From an uncultured Bacteroidota bacterium (lineage in GTDB: Bacteria; Bacteroidota; Bacteroidia; Chitinophagales; Chitinophagaceae): 10,016 nt of DNA. The position numbers and the translations under genes were made by a program. The DNA is taken from positions 1-10,016 of the forward strand of contig CAMLEX010000125.1 of the NCBI GenBank assembly GCA_946479055.1. The letters run 5' to 3'. Positions 1-6,290 of this stretch are shown in pieces. Each line of letters opens with the position of its first letter. Within the stretch, counting starts at the first letter, position 1. Below the pieces are notes generated by a model. The model had not been told where the DNA came from. It ran no database searches and saw nothing but the letters and a program-made list of their open reading frames with translations.

Positions 1-375
1 TCATACGACGAAAGCTTCGATCCCACCCTTTTTGGGTTTTATGCTGTAACCAATAAAGCTGTGAATGAAACTGCTCTTGAAAAAGCAATTTATGAGGAAC
101 TGGAAAAGATCAGGAAAGATGGCATCACCGAAAGAGAATTACAAAAAGTAAAAAATCAGAAACTGATTGAGTTTTACGGACAAGTAGAAACAATCAATGG
201 CAAATCGGATAATATCGGAACATACGAAGTATTCTTTGGCGATTATAAAAAAATGTTTGATGCGCCTGCACAATACAATAAGGTAACAGCGGAGGACATT
301 AAACGGGTTGCCAATAAATATTTTGCAAAAAGCAATCGCACAGTTGGTATTTTAAAATCAGAGGTTGAAGATTAA
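1..375 (+). CDS. M16 family zinc peptidase, C-terminal part (gene enters from upstream)
   Basis: The reading frame is open from the first base and ends in TAA, giving the last 124 residues of a larger protein; the GTG at 61 is internal, since codons before it continue the same domain. The piece matches the end of an M16 (pitrilysin/insulinase-like, M16B) domain: a long helix with the pattern E-K-A-I-Y-E-E-L-x-K, the phrase DGITERELQKVKNQ, then VTAEDIKRVANKYFAKSNRTVG, which is the usual closing helix and strand of M16 C-terminal domains. The zinc-binding HxxEH site would lie in the missing N-terminal half. The next gene, 101 nt downstream on the same strand, is an M16 protein lacking that site, so I infer this one is the catalytic partner, probably in the periplasm. 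Family is fairly sure; activity cannot be judged from this fragment. Confidence 0.85.
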   Translation, partial: SYDESFDPTLFGFYAVTNKAVNETALEKAIYEELEKIRKDGITERELQKVKNQKLIEFYGQVETINGKSDNIGTYEVFFGDYKKMFDAPAQYNKVTAEDIKRVANKYFAKSNRTVGILKSEVED

Positions 376-476
376 AAATGGAGATTAACTATATGAAACC
401 GGGCATGATTCTGACCATATTAAAAAAGTAAAATAAACAGATGAGACGTCCATCTAGCTAAAATAAAAAATAACAC

Positions 477-1871
477 ATGAAAGCATTACGATATATTGTT
501 TTTTCTGCGGCATTGTTGGCAACTGTAGTTTGCAAAGCACAGGATTACAAATTACCAGCCTATCAGAAATTTACTTTAAAAAATGGCCTTACCGTTTACC
601 TGATGGAGCAACACGAAGTACCAATGATAAACGTGTCTGTTATTTTACCCGCAGGCGCTATTTATGATGGGGATAAAGCAGGTCTTGCTTCTATTACTGC
701 TACAGCATTGAAACATGGAACGAAAAACTATCCCAAAGCAAAACTGGATGAAGAACTTGATTTTATCGGCGCCACTGTAAATACCTATGCTTCGAAAGAA
801 TTTGCTGGTCTGTCAGCAGCGTTTGCAGCAAAAGATAAGGACAAAGTTTTAGCTGTTATCAATGAATTGCTTACCGCACCTGTGTTTGATACGGCGGAAT
901 TCAGCAAAGAGAAAAAAAGAATCCTGCTTCGGTTAGATCAGGCTAAAGAAAGTCCGCGTTCTGTTATTGGTTCCTATTTTGATAAATTCCTTTATAGTGA
1001 TCATGTTTATGGTAATATCGTCAGTGGAACAATCTCTTCTGTTTCAGGATTAGTTCCGGATGATATTAAAAAATTCTATAAAGAAAATTATGTACCCAAC
1101 GGCTCCGCAATTTCTATAGTAGGAGATTTCAGCAGCAAAGAAATGAAAAGCTTTGTTACCAAACTTTTTTCAGGCTGGCAACAAGGAAAGCAGAACAATG
1201 CTGATATTGCATCGAAACTCATTACTAAACCAACCGCCAACCGTGTATTGCTCATCAATAAAGATGATGCGAAAGAAACTACATTTCTTATTGGTGCTCC
1301 CGGTATCAGCCGCAACAATCCTGACTATATAGCCATTGATGTAATCAATACATTATTTGGCGGACGTTTCACTTCCATGCTTAATGATGAATTAAGAGTG
1401 AATACAGGGCTTACCTACGGTGCAAACAGTCGTTTTTCATCATTAAAACACGGTGGAGCCTTTATGATCTCAACCTTTACTGCCAGTAAAACTACAGAAC
1501 CTGCTATAGACAAGGCATTGGAAGTATTGAATAAATTGCACAAAGATGGTGTGGATGAACAATCATTAACATCAGCAAAAAATTATATAAAGGGCCAGTT
1601 TCCTCCACGTTATGAAACCGGTGGTCAGCTATCCGGCTTATTGACACAGATGTTCTGGTATAATTTCAATGAATCCTATATCAACAATTTTCAGAAAAAT
1701 GTAGATGATCTTACGGTAGATAAAGCAAAAGATATTATCGCCAGGTATTTTCCAAAAGATAAATTGCAATTTATAATGGTAGGAAAATCCGAAGAGATCA
1801 AAAAGATAATAGAAAAGTATGGTCCTGTAACTGAAGTTCAGATAAAAGAAGAACCGAAGAAAGCATTTTAA
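477..1871 (+). CDS. Secreted M16 family protein without zinc site (non-catalytic partner type)
   Basis: This 464-residue protein has the length and two-domain layout of one M16B subunit. Residues 1-21 form a signal peptide with cleavage expected after C-K-A, leaving Q22, so it should act in the periplasm. Residues 33-60 (FTLKNGLTVYLMEQHEVPM and on) are the usual first strands. Where catalytic members read GLAHFLEHMLFKGT, this one reads GLASITATALKHGT at 69-82 with no gap: both histidines and the glutamate are replaced (S72, A75, T76). The C-terminal domain keeps the R/Y pair (R307 and Y314, in ELRVNTGLTYGA) seen in substrate-binding, non-catalytic M16B subunits, and GGRFTSMLND at 295-304. I infer it pairs with the upstream M16 protein as a heterodimer. 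The ATG at 477 is chosen because it gives a complete signal peptide. No Shine-Dalgarno is visible. Confidence 0.9.
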   Translation: MKALRYIVFSAALLATVVCKAQDYKLPAYQKFTLKNGLTVYLMEQHEVPMINVSVILPAGAIYDGDKAGLASITATALKHGTKNYPKAKLDEELDFIGATVNTYASKEFAGLSAAFAAKDKDKVLAVINELLTAPVFDTAEFSKEKKRILLRLDQAKESPRSVIGSYFDKFLYSDHVYGNIVSGTISSVSGLVPDDIKKFYKENYVPNGSAISIVGDFSSKEMKSFVTKLFSGWQQGKQNNADIASKLITKPTANRVLLINKDDAKETTFLIGAPGISRNNPDYIAIDVINTLFGGRFTSMLNDELRVNTGLTYGANSRFSSLKHGGAFMISTFTASKTTEPAIDKALEVLNKLHKDGVDEQSLTSAKNYIKGQFPPRYETGGQLSGLLTQMFWYNFNESYINNFQKNVDDLTVDKAKDIIARYFPKDKLQFIMVGKSEEIKKIIEKYGPVTEVQIKEEPKKAF

Positions 1872-1924
1872 GCAAATGCAATGTACACAGGTGTCGTCTT
1901 GACTATAGGTTGATGCACTGTTTA

Positions 1925-1968
1925 GCCACGGATGCACGGAATAAAGACAGCTTCCGTGTTTCCGTGGC
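1925..1968. repeat. Long hairpin from an inverted repeat after the M16 gene
   Basis: Two 17-nt arms (1925-1941 and 1952-1968) pair over 15 positions with one 2-nt mismatch, around a 10-nt loop. The outer stem is gccacgga/tccgtggc and the inner stem cacggaa/ttccgtg. Within each arm the word cacgga recurs, so it also looks like a short direct repeat turned back on itself. It lies 53 nt after the M16 stop and could end transcription, but no T-run follows, so I class it as a repeat hairpin and not a proven terminator. Confidence 0.6.
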
Positions 1969-2022
1969 GACAAAAGATTTGACATGACACTAGCTTTTAA
2001 TTATTATATTAACTAACTAAGT

Positions 2023-2040
2023 TCTCCCCCGCCGCGGAGA
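2023..2040 (+). promoter_or_regulatory. SD-like GGAGA inside a small GC-rich hairpin before rlmH
   Basis: tctcc (2023-2027) can pair with ggaga (2036-2040) around a GC-rich loop. GGAGA ends 7 nt before the rlmH ATG, ideal Shine-Dalgarno spacing, which is uncommon for this kind of genome. If used, the stem could mask the ribosome site. The stem is only 5 bp, so this is a weak call. Confidence 0.3.
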
Positions 2041-2047
2041 CAGAGCC

Positions 2048-2521
2048 ATGAAAATACAATTCTGGAGTATTGGGAAAAATAATGAGCCGTATGTAAAATC
2101 CGGTGTTGAAGAGTTCACCAAACGGATCTCCAACTATTTTAAAGTAGAGTGGAATATTATTCCTGTACCTAAGAATGCCGGTATGATGAGTGAGATGGAT
2201 CTGAAGAAAAAAGAAGGTGAACTGGTATTGCAATGGTTGAATAAAGATGATTATCTCGTAGTACTGGATGAACGGGGAAAACAATTATCATCTGAAGGAT
2301 TAGCGGAATTTCTCCAGACAAGAGCCAATGAAAGCACAAAAAAAATTATTTTTCTTATCGGCGGTGCTTTTGGGGTTGATGATCTTATATTTAAAAGAGC
2401 CAATTTCAAATGGAGTTTATCTCAATTAGTTTTTCCGCATCAGTTGGTCCGGCTTATTCTTGCCGAACAGGTATACCGGGCCTGTACTATATTGAAAAAT
2501 GAAAAATACCACCATAAGTAG
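2048..2521 (+). CDS. rlmH: 23S rRNA (pseudouridine-1915-N3)-methyltransferase RlmH
   Basis: RlmH is a small SPOUT-class methyltransferase that uses SAM to methylate N3 of pseudouridine 1915 in helix 69 of 23S rRNA, acting on the assembled ribosome. At 157 residues it has the normal family length. The signature parts are present: the N-terminal strand MKIQFWSIGK, LDERGKQLSSEGLA at 73-86, the SAM-binding FLIGGAFG at 102-109 in the trefoil knot, LSQLVFPHQLVR at 124-135 followed by the helix to EQVYRA (140-145), and the terminal Y-H-H (154-156) expected at the active site. The ATG at 2048 gives the standard N-terminus, with an SD-like GGAGA 7 nt upstream. It lies 176 nt after the M16 gene. A heptamer repeat array begins one base after its stop codon. 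Identification is very secure. Confidence 0.97.
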   Translation: MKIQFWSIGKNNEPYVKSGVEEFTKRISNYFKVEWNIIPVPKNAGMMSEMDLKKKEGELVLQWLNKDDYLVVLDERGKQLSSEGLAEFLQTRANESTKKIIFLIGGAFGVDDLIFKRANFKWSLSQLVFPHQLVRLILAEQVYRACTILKNEKYHHK

Positions 2522-2522
2522 C

Positions 2523-2557
2523 TACGAAGTCAAATGTGAAAAGGCAAAAGTCAAAAA
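2523..2557. repeat. Five 7-nt degenerate repeat units directly after rlmH
   Basis: Read in steps of seven from 2523 the sequence is tacgaag, tcaaatg, then tgaaaag, gcaaaag and tcaaaaa. Position and A-rich tail of each unit hold while other bases drift. The array starts one base after the rlmH stop codon. Its reverse complement resembles the array at 2610-2679, so the two form an inverted pair around a 52-nt core (for example aaaagtcaaaa on the left and ttttgactttt on the right). Confidence 0.65.
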
Positions 2558-2609
2558 CAGGATCATTACATTTGCTATTTATGATAAAATAGCTGGTATG
2601 TGCACCACG

Positions 2610-2679
2610 ATTTCACATTCACTTTTCACTTTTGACTTTTTTGTTTTCAGTTTCTAAATTTTACCTTTTACATTTATCA
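2610..2679. repeat. Ten 7-nt degenerate repeat units ending one base before the rhomboid start
   Basis: From 2610 the sequence divides into ten consecutive 7-mers, such as atttcac, attcact, tttcact and tttgact, continuing less regularly through tttcagt and ttttacc to tttatca at 2673-2679. The next base but one is the A of the rhomboid ATG. The first four units are clearly related; later units keep the phase but diverge. It is the inverted counterpart of 2523-2557. It forms the 5' leader of the rhomboid gene, and no ribosome binding site is visible in it. Confidence 0.6.
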
Positions 2680-2680
2680 A

Positions 2681-3337
2681 ATGGAATTAACAATCACCCT
2701 CATTATAGTTATCATCACCACCATTGTTTCTATCGGCGCTTTTAGTAACCAGAAGATCATGGAGGATCTTATTTTTTATCCACCTGCAGTAAGCAAACAC
2801 AAGCAATGGTACCGTTTTTTCAGCTGCGGTTTGATACATGCAGACTGGGGACATCTTATATTCAATATTCTGGCCCTTTATCTTTTTGGGCGAACAGTAG
2901 AAGTACAATTTGCCGAGATATTCCAGGATAAAGGAAAGCCCTTGTATTTGCTGATGTATATTGTAGCATTGGCTGTATCCATCCTTCCGACTTATTTTAA
3001 AAACAAAAATAATTATCATTACCGCAGCCTTGGTGCTTCTGGCGCCGTAAGTGCAGTAATTTTCGCCGGCTTATTGATTGCACCCTATACTGAAGTTTAT
3101 ATTTTCTTTATACCAATCCCAATTCCTGGATTTGTTTTCGCACCATTGTATCTGATCATATCTGCAATCCTGGATAAAAAAGGCGCTGGCAATATCAATC
3201 ACTCTGCGCATATCTGGGGAGCCTTATTTGGATTAGCATTTGTTATCGTACTTGGAAAATTAGTAGCAAACTTTGATGCCATTTCTTATTGCATAGAAGG
3301 GATCAAACTGTATATGAGAGCTAAAGGCTGGTCGTAA
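2681..3337 (+). CDS. Rhomboid family intramembrane serine protease
   Basis: Rhomboids cleave membrane-spanning substrates inside the bilayer with a Ser-His dyad. This 218-residue protein shows the family motifs in order: HADWGHLIFN at 53-62, giving H53, H58 and N62 of the oxyanion/helix-2 motif; GASGA at 118-122 with the likely nucleophile S120; and HSAHIWGALFG at 174-184 with the likely catalytic H177. Hydrophobic membrane segments lie roughly at 3-20, 50-70, 88-104, 118-135, 150-164 and 177-194, matching the basic six-helix bacterial core. There is an extra loop (about 104-116) before the catalytic helix and a short C-terminal tail. The inner membrane is the expected location; the substrate is unknown. 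Its last 17 bp overlap the 3' end of tilS on the opposite strand. A heptamer repeat array occupies the 70 nt before its start. Confidence 0.93.
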   Translation: MELTITLIIVIITTIVSIGAFSNQKIMEDLIFYPPAVSKHKQWYRFFSCGLIHADWGHLIFNILALYLFGRTVEVQFAEIFQDKGKPLYLLMYIVALAVSILPTYFKNKNNYHYRSLGASGAVSAVIFAGLLIAPYTEVYIFFIPIPIPGFVFAPLYLIISAILDKKGAGNINHSAHIWGALFGLAFVIVLGKLVANFDAISYCIEGIKLYMRAKGWS

Positions 3338-4649
3338 TCCTCAATATGTTTTTAGTCTTATCAGTTATTTTAAACCGATCATCAATGCGGTAGCCAACTA
3401 CCCAAATGATCTTTTTATCCATTTCAATCACCCAAACTTTTTCTTTATCTGTTTTTGATAATTTCTGATCAATAAAAAAACGGGACAATTTCTTTTTTTT
3501 CTTCATCCCCAATGGATAGAAATAGTCACCTTGTTTCCATTTGCGGAGCAGTAAGGGGTATTTTATTTCGTCAGCATCCAGGCAAGCATGAGAGTTGTCA
3601 GTTGACAGTTGATGGTTGACAGTTTGGGTCGTTTCAATTTGAAGATTGCCGATTGCAAATTGCCAGTTTCCTGGCCCGTCAACAATAATTATCTCTGTTT
3701 TCTCAGCTTCGTTTGGTGCTATGATCAGCCATTTACGGTTTTTAATGGTGCGATGAGAAGATGATTGTACATACTTTCCCGATTCACTATCTAGTAAAGT
3801 AATCACTTCATCGGTTTGTGAAGCACTAAAGCCATATTCTTTTATAATTTCATAGACAATAGAATGAAGAGGTTCTGCTTTTTTTAATTTTAAAACCGGG
3901 ATATGAATTTCATTTCCCTTTACTTCAATTAATTTCTTCTTATGTAGATCAACAGACTGTTGATAAAGCAATTCCACTTCCCTGAAACGACTAATATTGG
4001 AAAGCACATTTTCATTTACTTCAGGAAATGACTTTTCAATAAAAGGGATGACCTGGTTCCTGAAATAATTCCGGGTATAATCATCCTGCTGGTTTGTATA
4101 ATCAGCCACAAAATCCAGTTTATTAGCCTGCAGAAATTCTTCAAGTTCACTACGATGCGCAAATAATAAAGGGCGGACAATAAAATCATGCTTTGGTTCA
4201 ATGCCCCTGATCCCCTTAATGCCGGTACCCCGGAAAAAATTCATCATTACTGTTTCTATATTGTCATCAGCATGATGAGCAGTTAAAATATACTGAAAGC
4301 CGTTCTTCTTCCTTATTTCTTCAAACCAGTTATACCGCAGTTCCCTTGCAGCCTCCTGTGTAGAGATTTTTCTTTCTTTAGCAAAGAATTTGGTATCAAA
4401 CTTTACTACGTGAAAATCAACTTTGTATTTGTCAGCTAATTCACTCACAAATTTTTCGTCCCTTTCGCTATCCGCATCCCGCAATTGAAAATTACAATGA
4501 GCTATTGCAAAATCATACCCTGCCTGTTTGCACAACTCGCATAGCACAACAGAATCCACGCCCCCGCTGACAGCTAGCAATAGTTTATCTTTTTCGTGAA
4601 AAAGATCTTCTTTTTGAATATGTTTTTTAAATCGTTGAAGCAGATCCAT
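3321..4649 (-). CDS. tilS: tRNA(Ile)-lysidine synthase TilS
   Basis: TilS uses ATP and lysine to convert C34 of tRNA-Ile (anticodon CAU) to lysidine, so that it reads AUA and is charged with isoleucine; it is normally essential. Taking the ATG at 4649 gives 442 residues, a usual length. The PP-loop ATPase signature is SGGVDS at 28-33; AHCNFQLRDADSERDE at 50-65 and TAHHADDNIETVMMNFFRGTGI at 123-144 are family blocks. The TilS C-terminal domain runs from about 365 (LLLRKWKQGDYFYPLGMKK, then KKLSRFFIDQK) to the end. An upstream ATG at 4703 would add 18 residues encoded by a dispersed repeat word, so I reject it. Residues 328-352, in the linker before the C-terminal domain, are encoded by two runs of 7-nt repeats. 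The 3' end overlaps the rhomboid gene by 17 bp. Confidence 0.95.
   Translation of the reverse strand: MDLLQRFKKHIQKEDLFHEKDKLLLAVSGGVDSVVLCELCKQAGYDFAIAHCNFQLRDADSERDEKFVSELADKYKVDFHVVKFDTKFFAKERKISTQEAARELRYNWFEEIRKKNGFQYILTAHHADDNIETVMMNFFRGTGIKGIRGIEPKHDFIVRPLLFAHRSELEEFLQANKLDFVADYTNQQDDYTRNYFRNQVIPFIEKSFPEVNENVLSNISRFREVELLYQQSVDLHKKKLIEVKGNEIHIPVLKLKKAEPLHSIVYEIIKEYGFSASQTDEVITLLDSESGKYVQSSSHRTIKNRKWLIIAPNEAEKTEIIIVDGPGNWQFAIGNLQIETTQTVNHQLSTDNSHACLDADEIKYPLLLRKWKQGDYFYPLGMKKKKKLSRFFIDQKLSKTDKEKVWVIEMDKKIIWVVGYRIDDRFKITDKTKNILRITTSL
3594..3668. repeat. Two 7-nt repeat arrays inside the tilS reading frame
   Basis: On the + strand 3594-3628 reads in sevens as gttgtca, gttgaca, gttgatg, gttgaca and a diverged gtttggg. 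After 5 nt, 3634-3668 reads tcaattt, gaagatt, gccgatt, gcaaatt, gccagtt. The two arrays are different families and lie in one frame-preserving 75-bp block encoding tilS residues 328-352 (starting NWQFAIGNLQIET). The units are clearly related to each other and unlike normal coding sequence. Confidence 0.8.
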
Positions 4650-4677
4650 GATTTGTTCAATAGAATTAATGCAGTAC

Positions 4678-4693
4678 AAGAGTGCGACGCAAC
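4678..4693 (-). repeat. Copy 1 of a 16-bp dispersed word upstream of tilS
   Basis: On the - strand this reads gttgcgtcgcactctt, 29 nt before the tilS start. An identical 16-mer lies on the + strand at 6141-6156 between etfB and etfA. Sixteen identical bases twice in 10 kb is not expected by chance. Both copies lie upstream of a gene and point towards it. Confidence 0.7.
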
Positions 4694-4810
4694 AAAAGTT
4701 CATCAGGGAACTAAAGCTGGTATCAAAAAAAATAAACTAACTATAAAATGAATAGATAAAATTTCCAAGCAAACTCATTTTCACAACTTGTCCCGCCAAA
4801 GGCGTGGATT

Positions 4811-4834
4811 TTCACATTTCCACATTTTCACATT
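4811..4834. repeat. Three 8-nt repeat units downstream of the TPR gene
   Basis: The units are ttcacatt, tccacatt, ttcacatt, followed by looser relatives (tatcac twice) up to about 4850. The array lies between the 5' end of tilS and the 3' end of the TPR gene, both on the - strand. In sequence it resembles the array before the rhomboid gene, but the period here is 8, not 7. No terminator hairpin is visible between these two genes. Confidence 0.55.
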
Positions 4835-4862
4835 TATCACTATCACATTTCCCCATTAGTTT

Positions 4863-5174
4863 TTAAAACGTTAGTTCCTCCCAGGCTCCTCTCAATTCAC
4901 CAAACGCATGGTTCTCCCCTGCTTTCTTCGCTTCTTCCATTCCTTTTTTATACCATTTTATTGCGGCATCAATTTCATCATTTCTTTCCAGCAGTTTTCC
5001 CAAATGATAATAACTGCCGATATAACCGGGTTCCCTGTTTAGTATTTCCTCAAATAATTTCCGGGCCTCTTCATCATCTCCTGTCTTGATATATTCCAGC
5101 GCCAAAGCATGCTGCAGGAAACTATCCGTGGGATTACTACTTAAAAATTGTTTTAGTTTCTCAATACGCTCCAT
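4863..5174 (-). CDS. Small tetratricopeptide repeat (TPR) protein
   Basis: This 103-residue soluble protein has no signal peptide or membrane segment, so it is probably cytoplasmic. Two TPR units can be seen: about 17-50, with the pattern ALALEYIKTGDDEEARKLF and the typical closing PGY, and about 51-84, with YYHLGKLLERNDEIDAAIKW. A capping helix follows to the end. TPRs form a helical scaffold that binds other proteins; the partner here is unknown and no catalytic motif is present. It is transcribed away from etfB, with 109 nt between the two starts, and in the same direction as tilS, 213 nt downstream. The ATG at 5174 is the only sensible start, since the first TPR begins soon after it. The family is clear; the exact role is not. 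Confidence 0.85.
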   Translation of the reverse strand: MERIEKLKQFLSSNPTDSFLQHALALEYIKTGDDEEARKLFEEILNREPGYIGSYYHLGKLLERNDEIDAAIKWYKKGMEEAKKAGENHAFGELRGAWEELTF

Positions 5175-5187
5175 GTTGAATAAAAAA

Positions 5188-5217
5188 TTTGCCCGGAATT
5201 ATCCGGAATTATCTTTG
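5188..5217 (+). promoter_or_regulatory. Bacteroidota-type promoter for etfB (TTTG, 18 nt, TATCTTTG)
   Basis: TTTG at 5188-5191 and TATCTTTG at 5210-5217 match the known Bacteroidota -33/-7 consensus (TTTG and TAnnTTTG) with an 18-nt spacer, close to the usual 19-21. A second TATCTTTG at 5225-5232 has no good -33 element. The spacer contains a perfect tandem 10-bp duplication, ccggaattat, at 5193-5202 and 5203-5212. Transcription should start near 5224, leaving a leader of about 60 nt before etfB. Confidence 0.65.
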
Positions 5218-5234
5218 CATCACTTATCTTTGTT

Positions 5235-5254
5235 TTAGTTGCATAAACAACTAA
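5235..5254 (+). promoter_or_regulatory. Perfect 7-bp inverted repeat in the etfB leader
   Basis: ttagttg (5235-5241) and caactaa (5248-5254) are exact complements around the 6-nt loop cataaa, some 10-20 nt after the predicted transcription start and 29 nt before the etfB ATG. It could be an operator for a dimeric repressor or a small leader hairpin. It is AT-rich and short, so chance is possible. Confidence 0.35.
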
Positions 5255-5283
5255 CTTTCTAACGATCACTTAAACATCCTGTC

Positions 5284-6027
5284 ATGAAGATTTTAGTTTG
5301 CATCACCAAATCGCCGGACACAACGGCAAAAATAGCCTTCACCGACAATAACACGAAATTCGATACCAATGGCGTACAATGGATCATCAATCCTTACGAT
5401 GAATGGTATGCTCTTGTCCGTGCTATTGAACTGAAAGAAAAAGATGCATCAACCATCATTCATCTTATTACAGTTGGCACAGCTGATGGCGAACCTATCA
5501 TTCGCAAAGCCCTGGCATTGGGTGGTGATGAAGCAATCCGTGTGAATACCGATAGTCATGACAGCTTTACCATCGCTTCGCAAATTGCAGCAGTGGCAAA
5601 GGACGGCGGTTATGATCTTATTTTCACAGGCAAAGAAACAATTGATTACAATGGATCTTCCATTGGTGGCATGGTGGCCGAATTATTAGATCTTCCTTTT
5701 GTTTCATTAGCTGCTAAATTTGAGGTGGAGGGTAACAAAGCAACCATCACTCGTGAAATAGAAGGCGGTGAAGAAATAAATGAAGTGGAACTGCCGCTTG
5801 TAGTGAGTGCACAAAAAGGAATGGCCGAACAACGTATACCCAATATGCGTGGCATTATGGCGGCGCGTACCAAGCCCTTGAAAGTGGTGGAGCCTATCGC
5901 GGTAACTGCATTGACCAGTGTTACCAGTTTTGGTTTACCACCTGCAAAAGCCGGCGTTAAATTAGTGGCTGCCGATAACGTGGAAGAACTAGTGAGATTA
6001 TTACACGAAGAAGCGAAAGCAATTTAA
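5284..6027 (+). CDS. etfB: Electron transfer flavoprotein beta subunit EtfB
   Basis: EtfB pairs with EtfA to form the cytoplasmic electron transfer flavoprotein, which takes electrons from acyl-CoA and other flavin dehydrogenases and passes them on, usually to an ETF:quinone oxidoreductase. EtfB holds the AMP-binding fold. At 247 residues it has normal length. Family markers are the N-terminal MKILVCITKSPDT, where most members have CVKQVPDT; NPYDEWYALVRAIELKE at 36-52; FTGKETIDYNGSSIGGMVAELLDLP (114-138, AMP site loop); REIEGGEE at 157-164; and AEQRIPNMRGIMAARTKPL at 181-199, which occupies the partner-recognition/IMxAxxKP region. The recognition stretch differs from the mitochondrial type, so its dehydrogenase partners cannot be deduced. 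The ATG at 5284 gives the standard N-terminus. etfA follows on the same strand after 267 nt, and no dehydrogenase gene lies nearby. Confidence 0.95.
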   Translation: MKILVCITKSPDTTAKIAFTDNNTKFDTNGVQWIINPYDEWYALVRAIELKEKDASTIIHLITVGTADGEPIIRKALALGGDEAIRVNTDSHDSFTIASQIAAVAKDGGYDLIFTGKETIDYNGSSIGGMVAELLDLPFVSLAAKFEVEGNKATITREIEGGEEINEVELPLVVSAQKGMAEQRIPNMRGIMAARTKPLKVVEPIAVTALTSVTSFGLPPAKAGVKLVAADNVEELVRLLHEEAKAI

Positions 6028-6030
6028 AAC

Positions 6031-6258
6031 CCTGTCCCCTAAAGGAGTGACTTAGGTCGGAGAAATTTTTTGAATAGCTAAGTTCTTTTAATAGATAGTT
6101 GATGATTGTGTTCCCAACATTTGTTTTTCATGGCATCTTCGTTGCGTCGCACTCTTCAACGTTCAGTTCTTTACTCATCAATAGATTACTCGCTGCTCTT
6201 AGGGCTGTGAATGGCAAGTCTCCCTTTAGGGAGGTTTGGAGGGTTTCAGTTCTTTACT
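6031..6258. repeat. Composite repeat spacer between etfB and etfA
   Basis: This spacer holds several repeat elements and no gene. A block around 6031-6053 (core tcccctaaaggag) and one around 6216-6242 (palindromic core ctccctttagggag at 6220-6233) look like diverged copies in opposite orientation. The 16-mer gttgcgtcgcactctt at 6141-6156 repeats the word upstream of tilS. The 16-mer ttcagttctttactca occurs at 6162-6177 and again at 6245-6260. A 75-codon frame through here has no recognisable content and uses the same repeats, so I do not call it a gene. Confidence 0.6.
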
Positions 6259-6290
6259 CAACATTTCAACTAATCAACTTATCAACTCTT
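6259..6290. repeat. Four 8-nt repeat units ending four bases before etfA
   Basis: The units are caacattt, caactaat, caacttat and caactctt, each starting with caac. The array ends at 6290 and the etfA ATG starts at 6295, so it occupies the place where a ribosome binding site would lie. No GGAG-like site is present. Confidence 0.7.

Noticed and set aside
439..455. Imperfect palindrome around gacgtc between the M16 genes
   Set aside because: It has arms of about 5 bp with a bulge and no loop; too weak to call an operator.
1638..1985. Open frame of 115 codons on the - strand across the end of the M16 gene
   Set aside because: It is antisense to a clear gene, has low-complexity F/Y-rich content and no family features; its start lies in the hairpin repeat area.
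1979..2007. TTGACA, 17 nt, TATTAT upstream of rlmH
   Set aside because: It resembles a sigma-70 promoter of other phyla, but the window otherwise fits the TTTG/TAnnTTTG type, and an AT-rich spacer can match by chance.
2567..2574. TACATTTG, a match to the -7 element, upstream of the rhomboid gene
   Set aside because: No TTG lies at the required distance upstream, and the site is 107 nt from the start codon within the repeat core.
2610..2679. CRISPR-like array
   Set aside because: Units of 7 nt without spacers, with drifting sequence and no cas genes, do not fit CRISPR.
4650..4703. Longer tilS start at 4703
   Set aside because: The extra 18 residues do not resemble TilS and are encoded by the dispersed 16-mer region; the ATG at 4649 gives the normal N-terminus.
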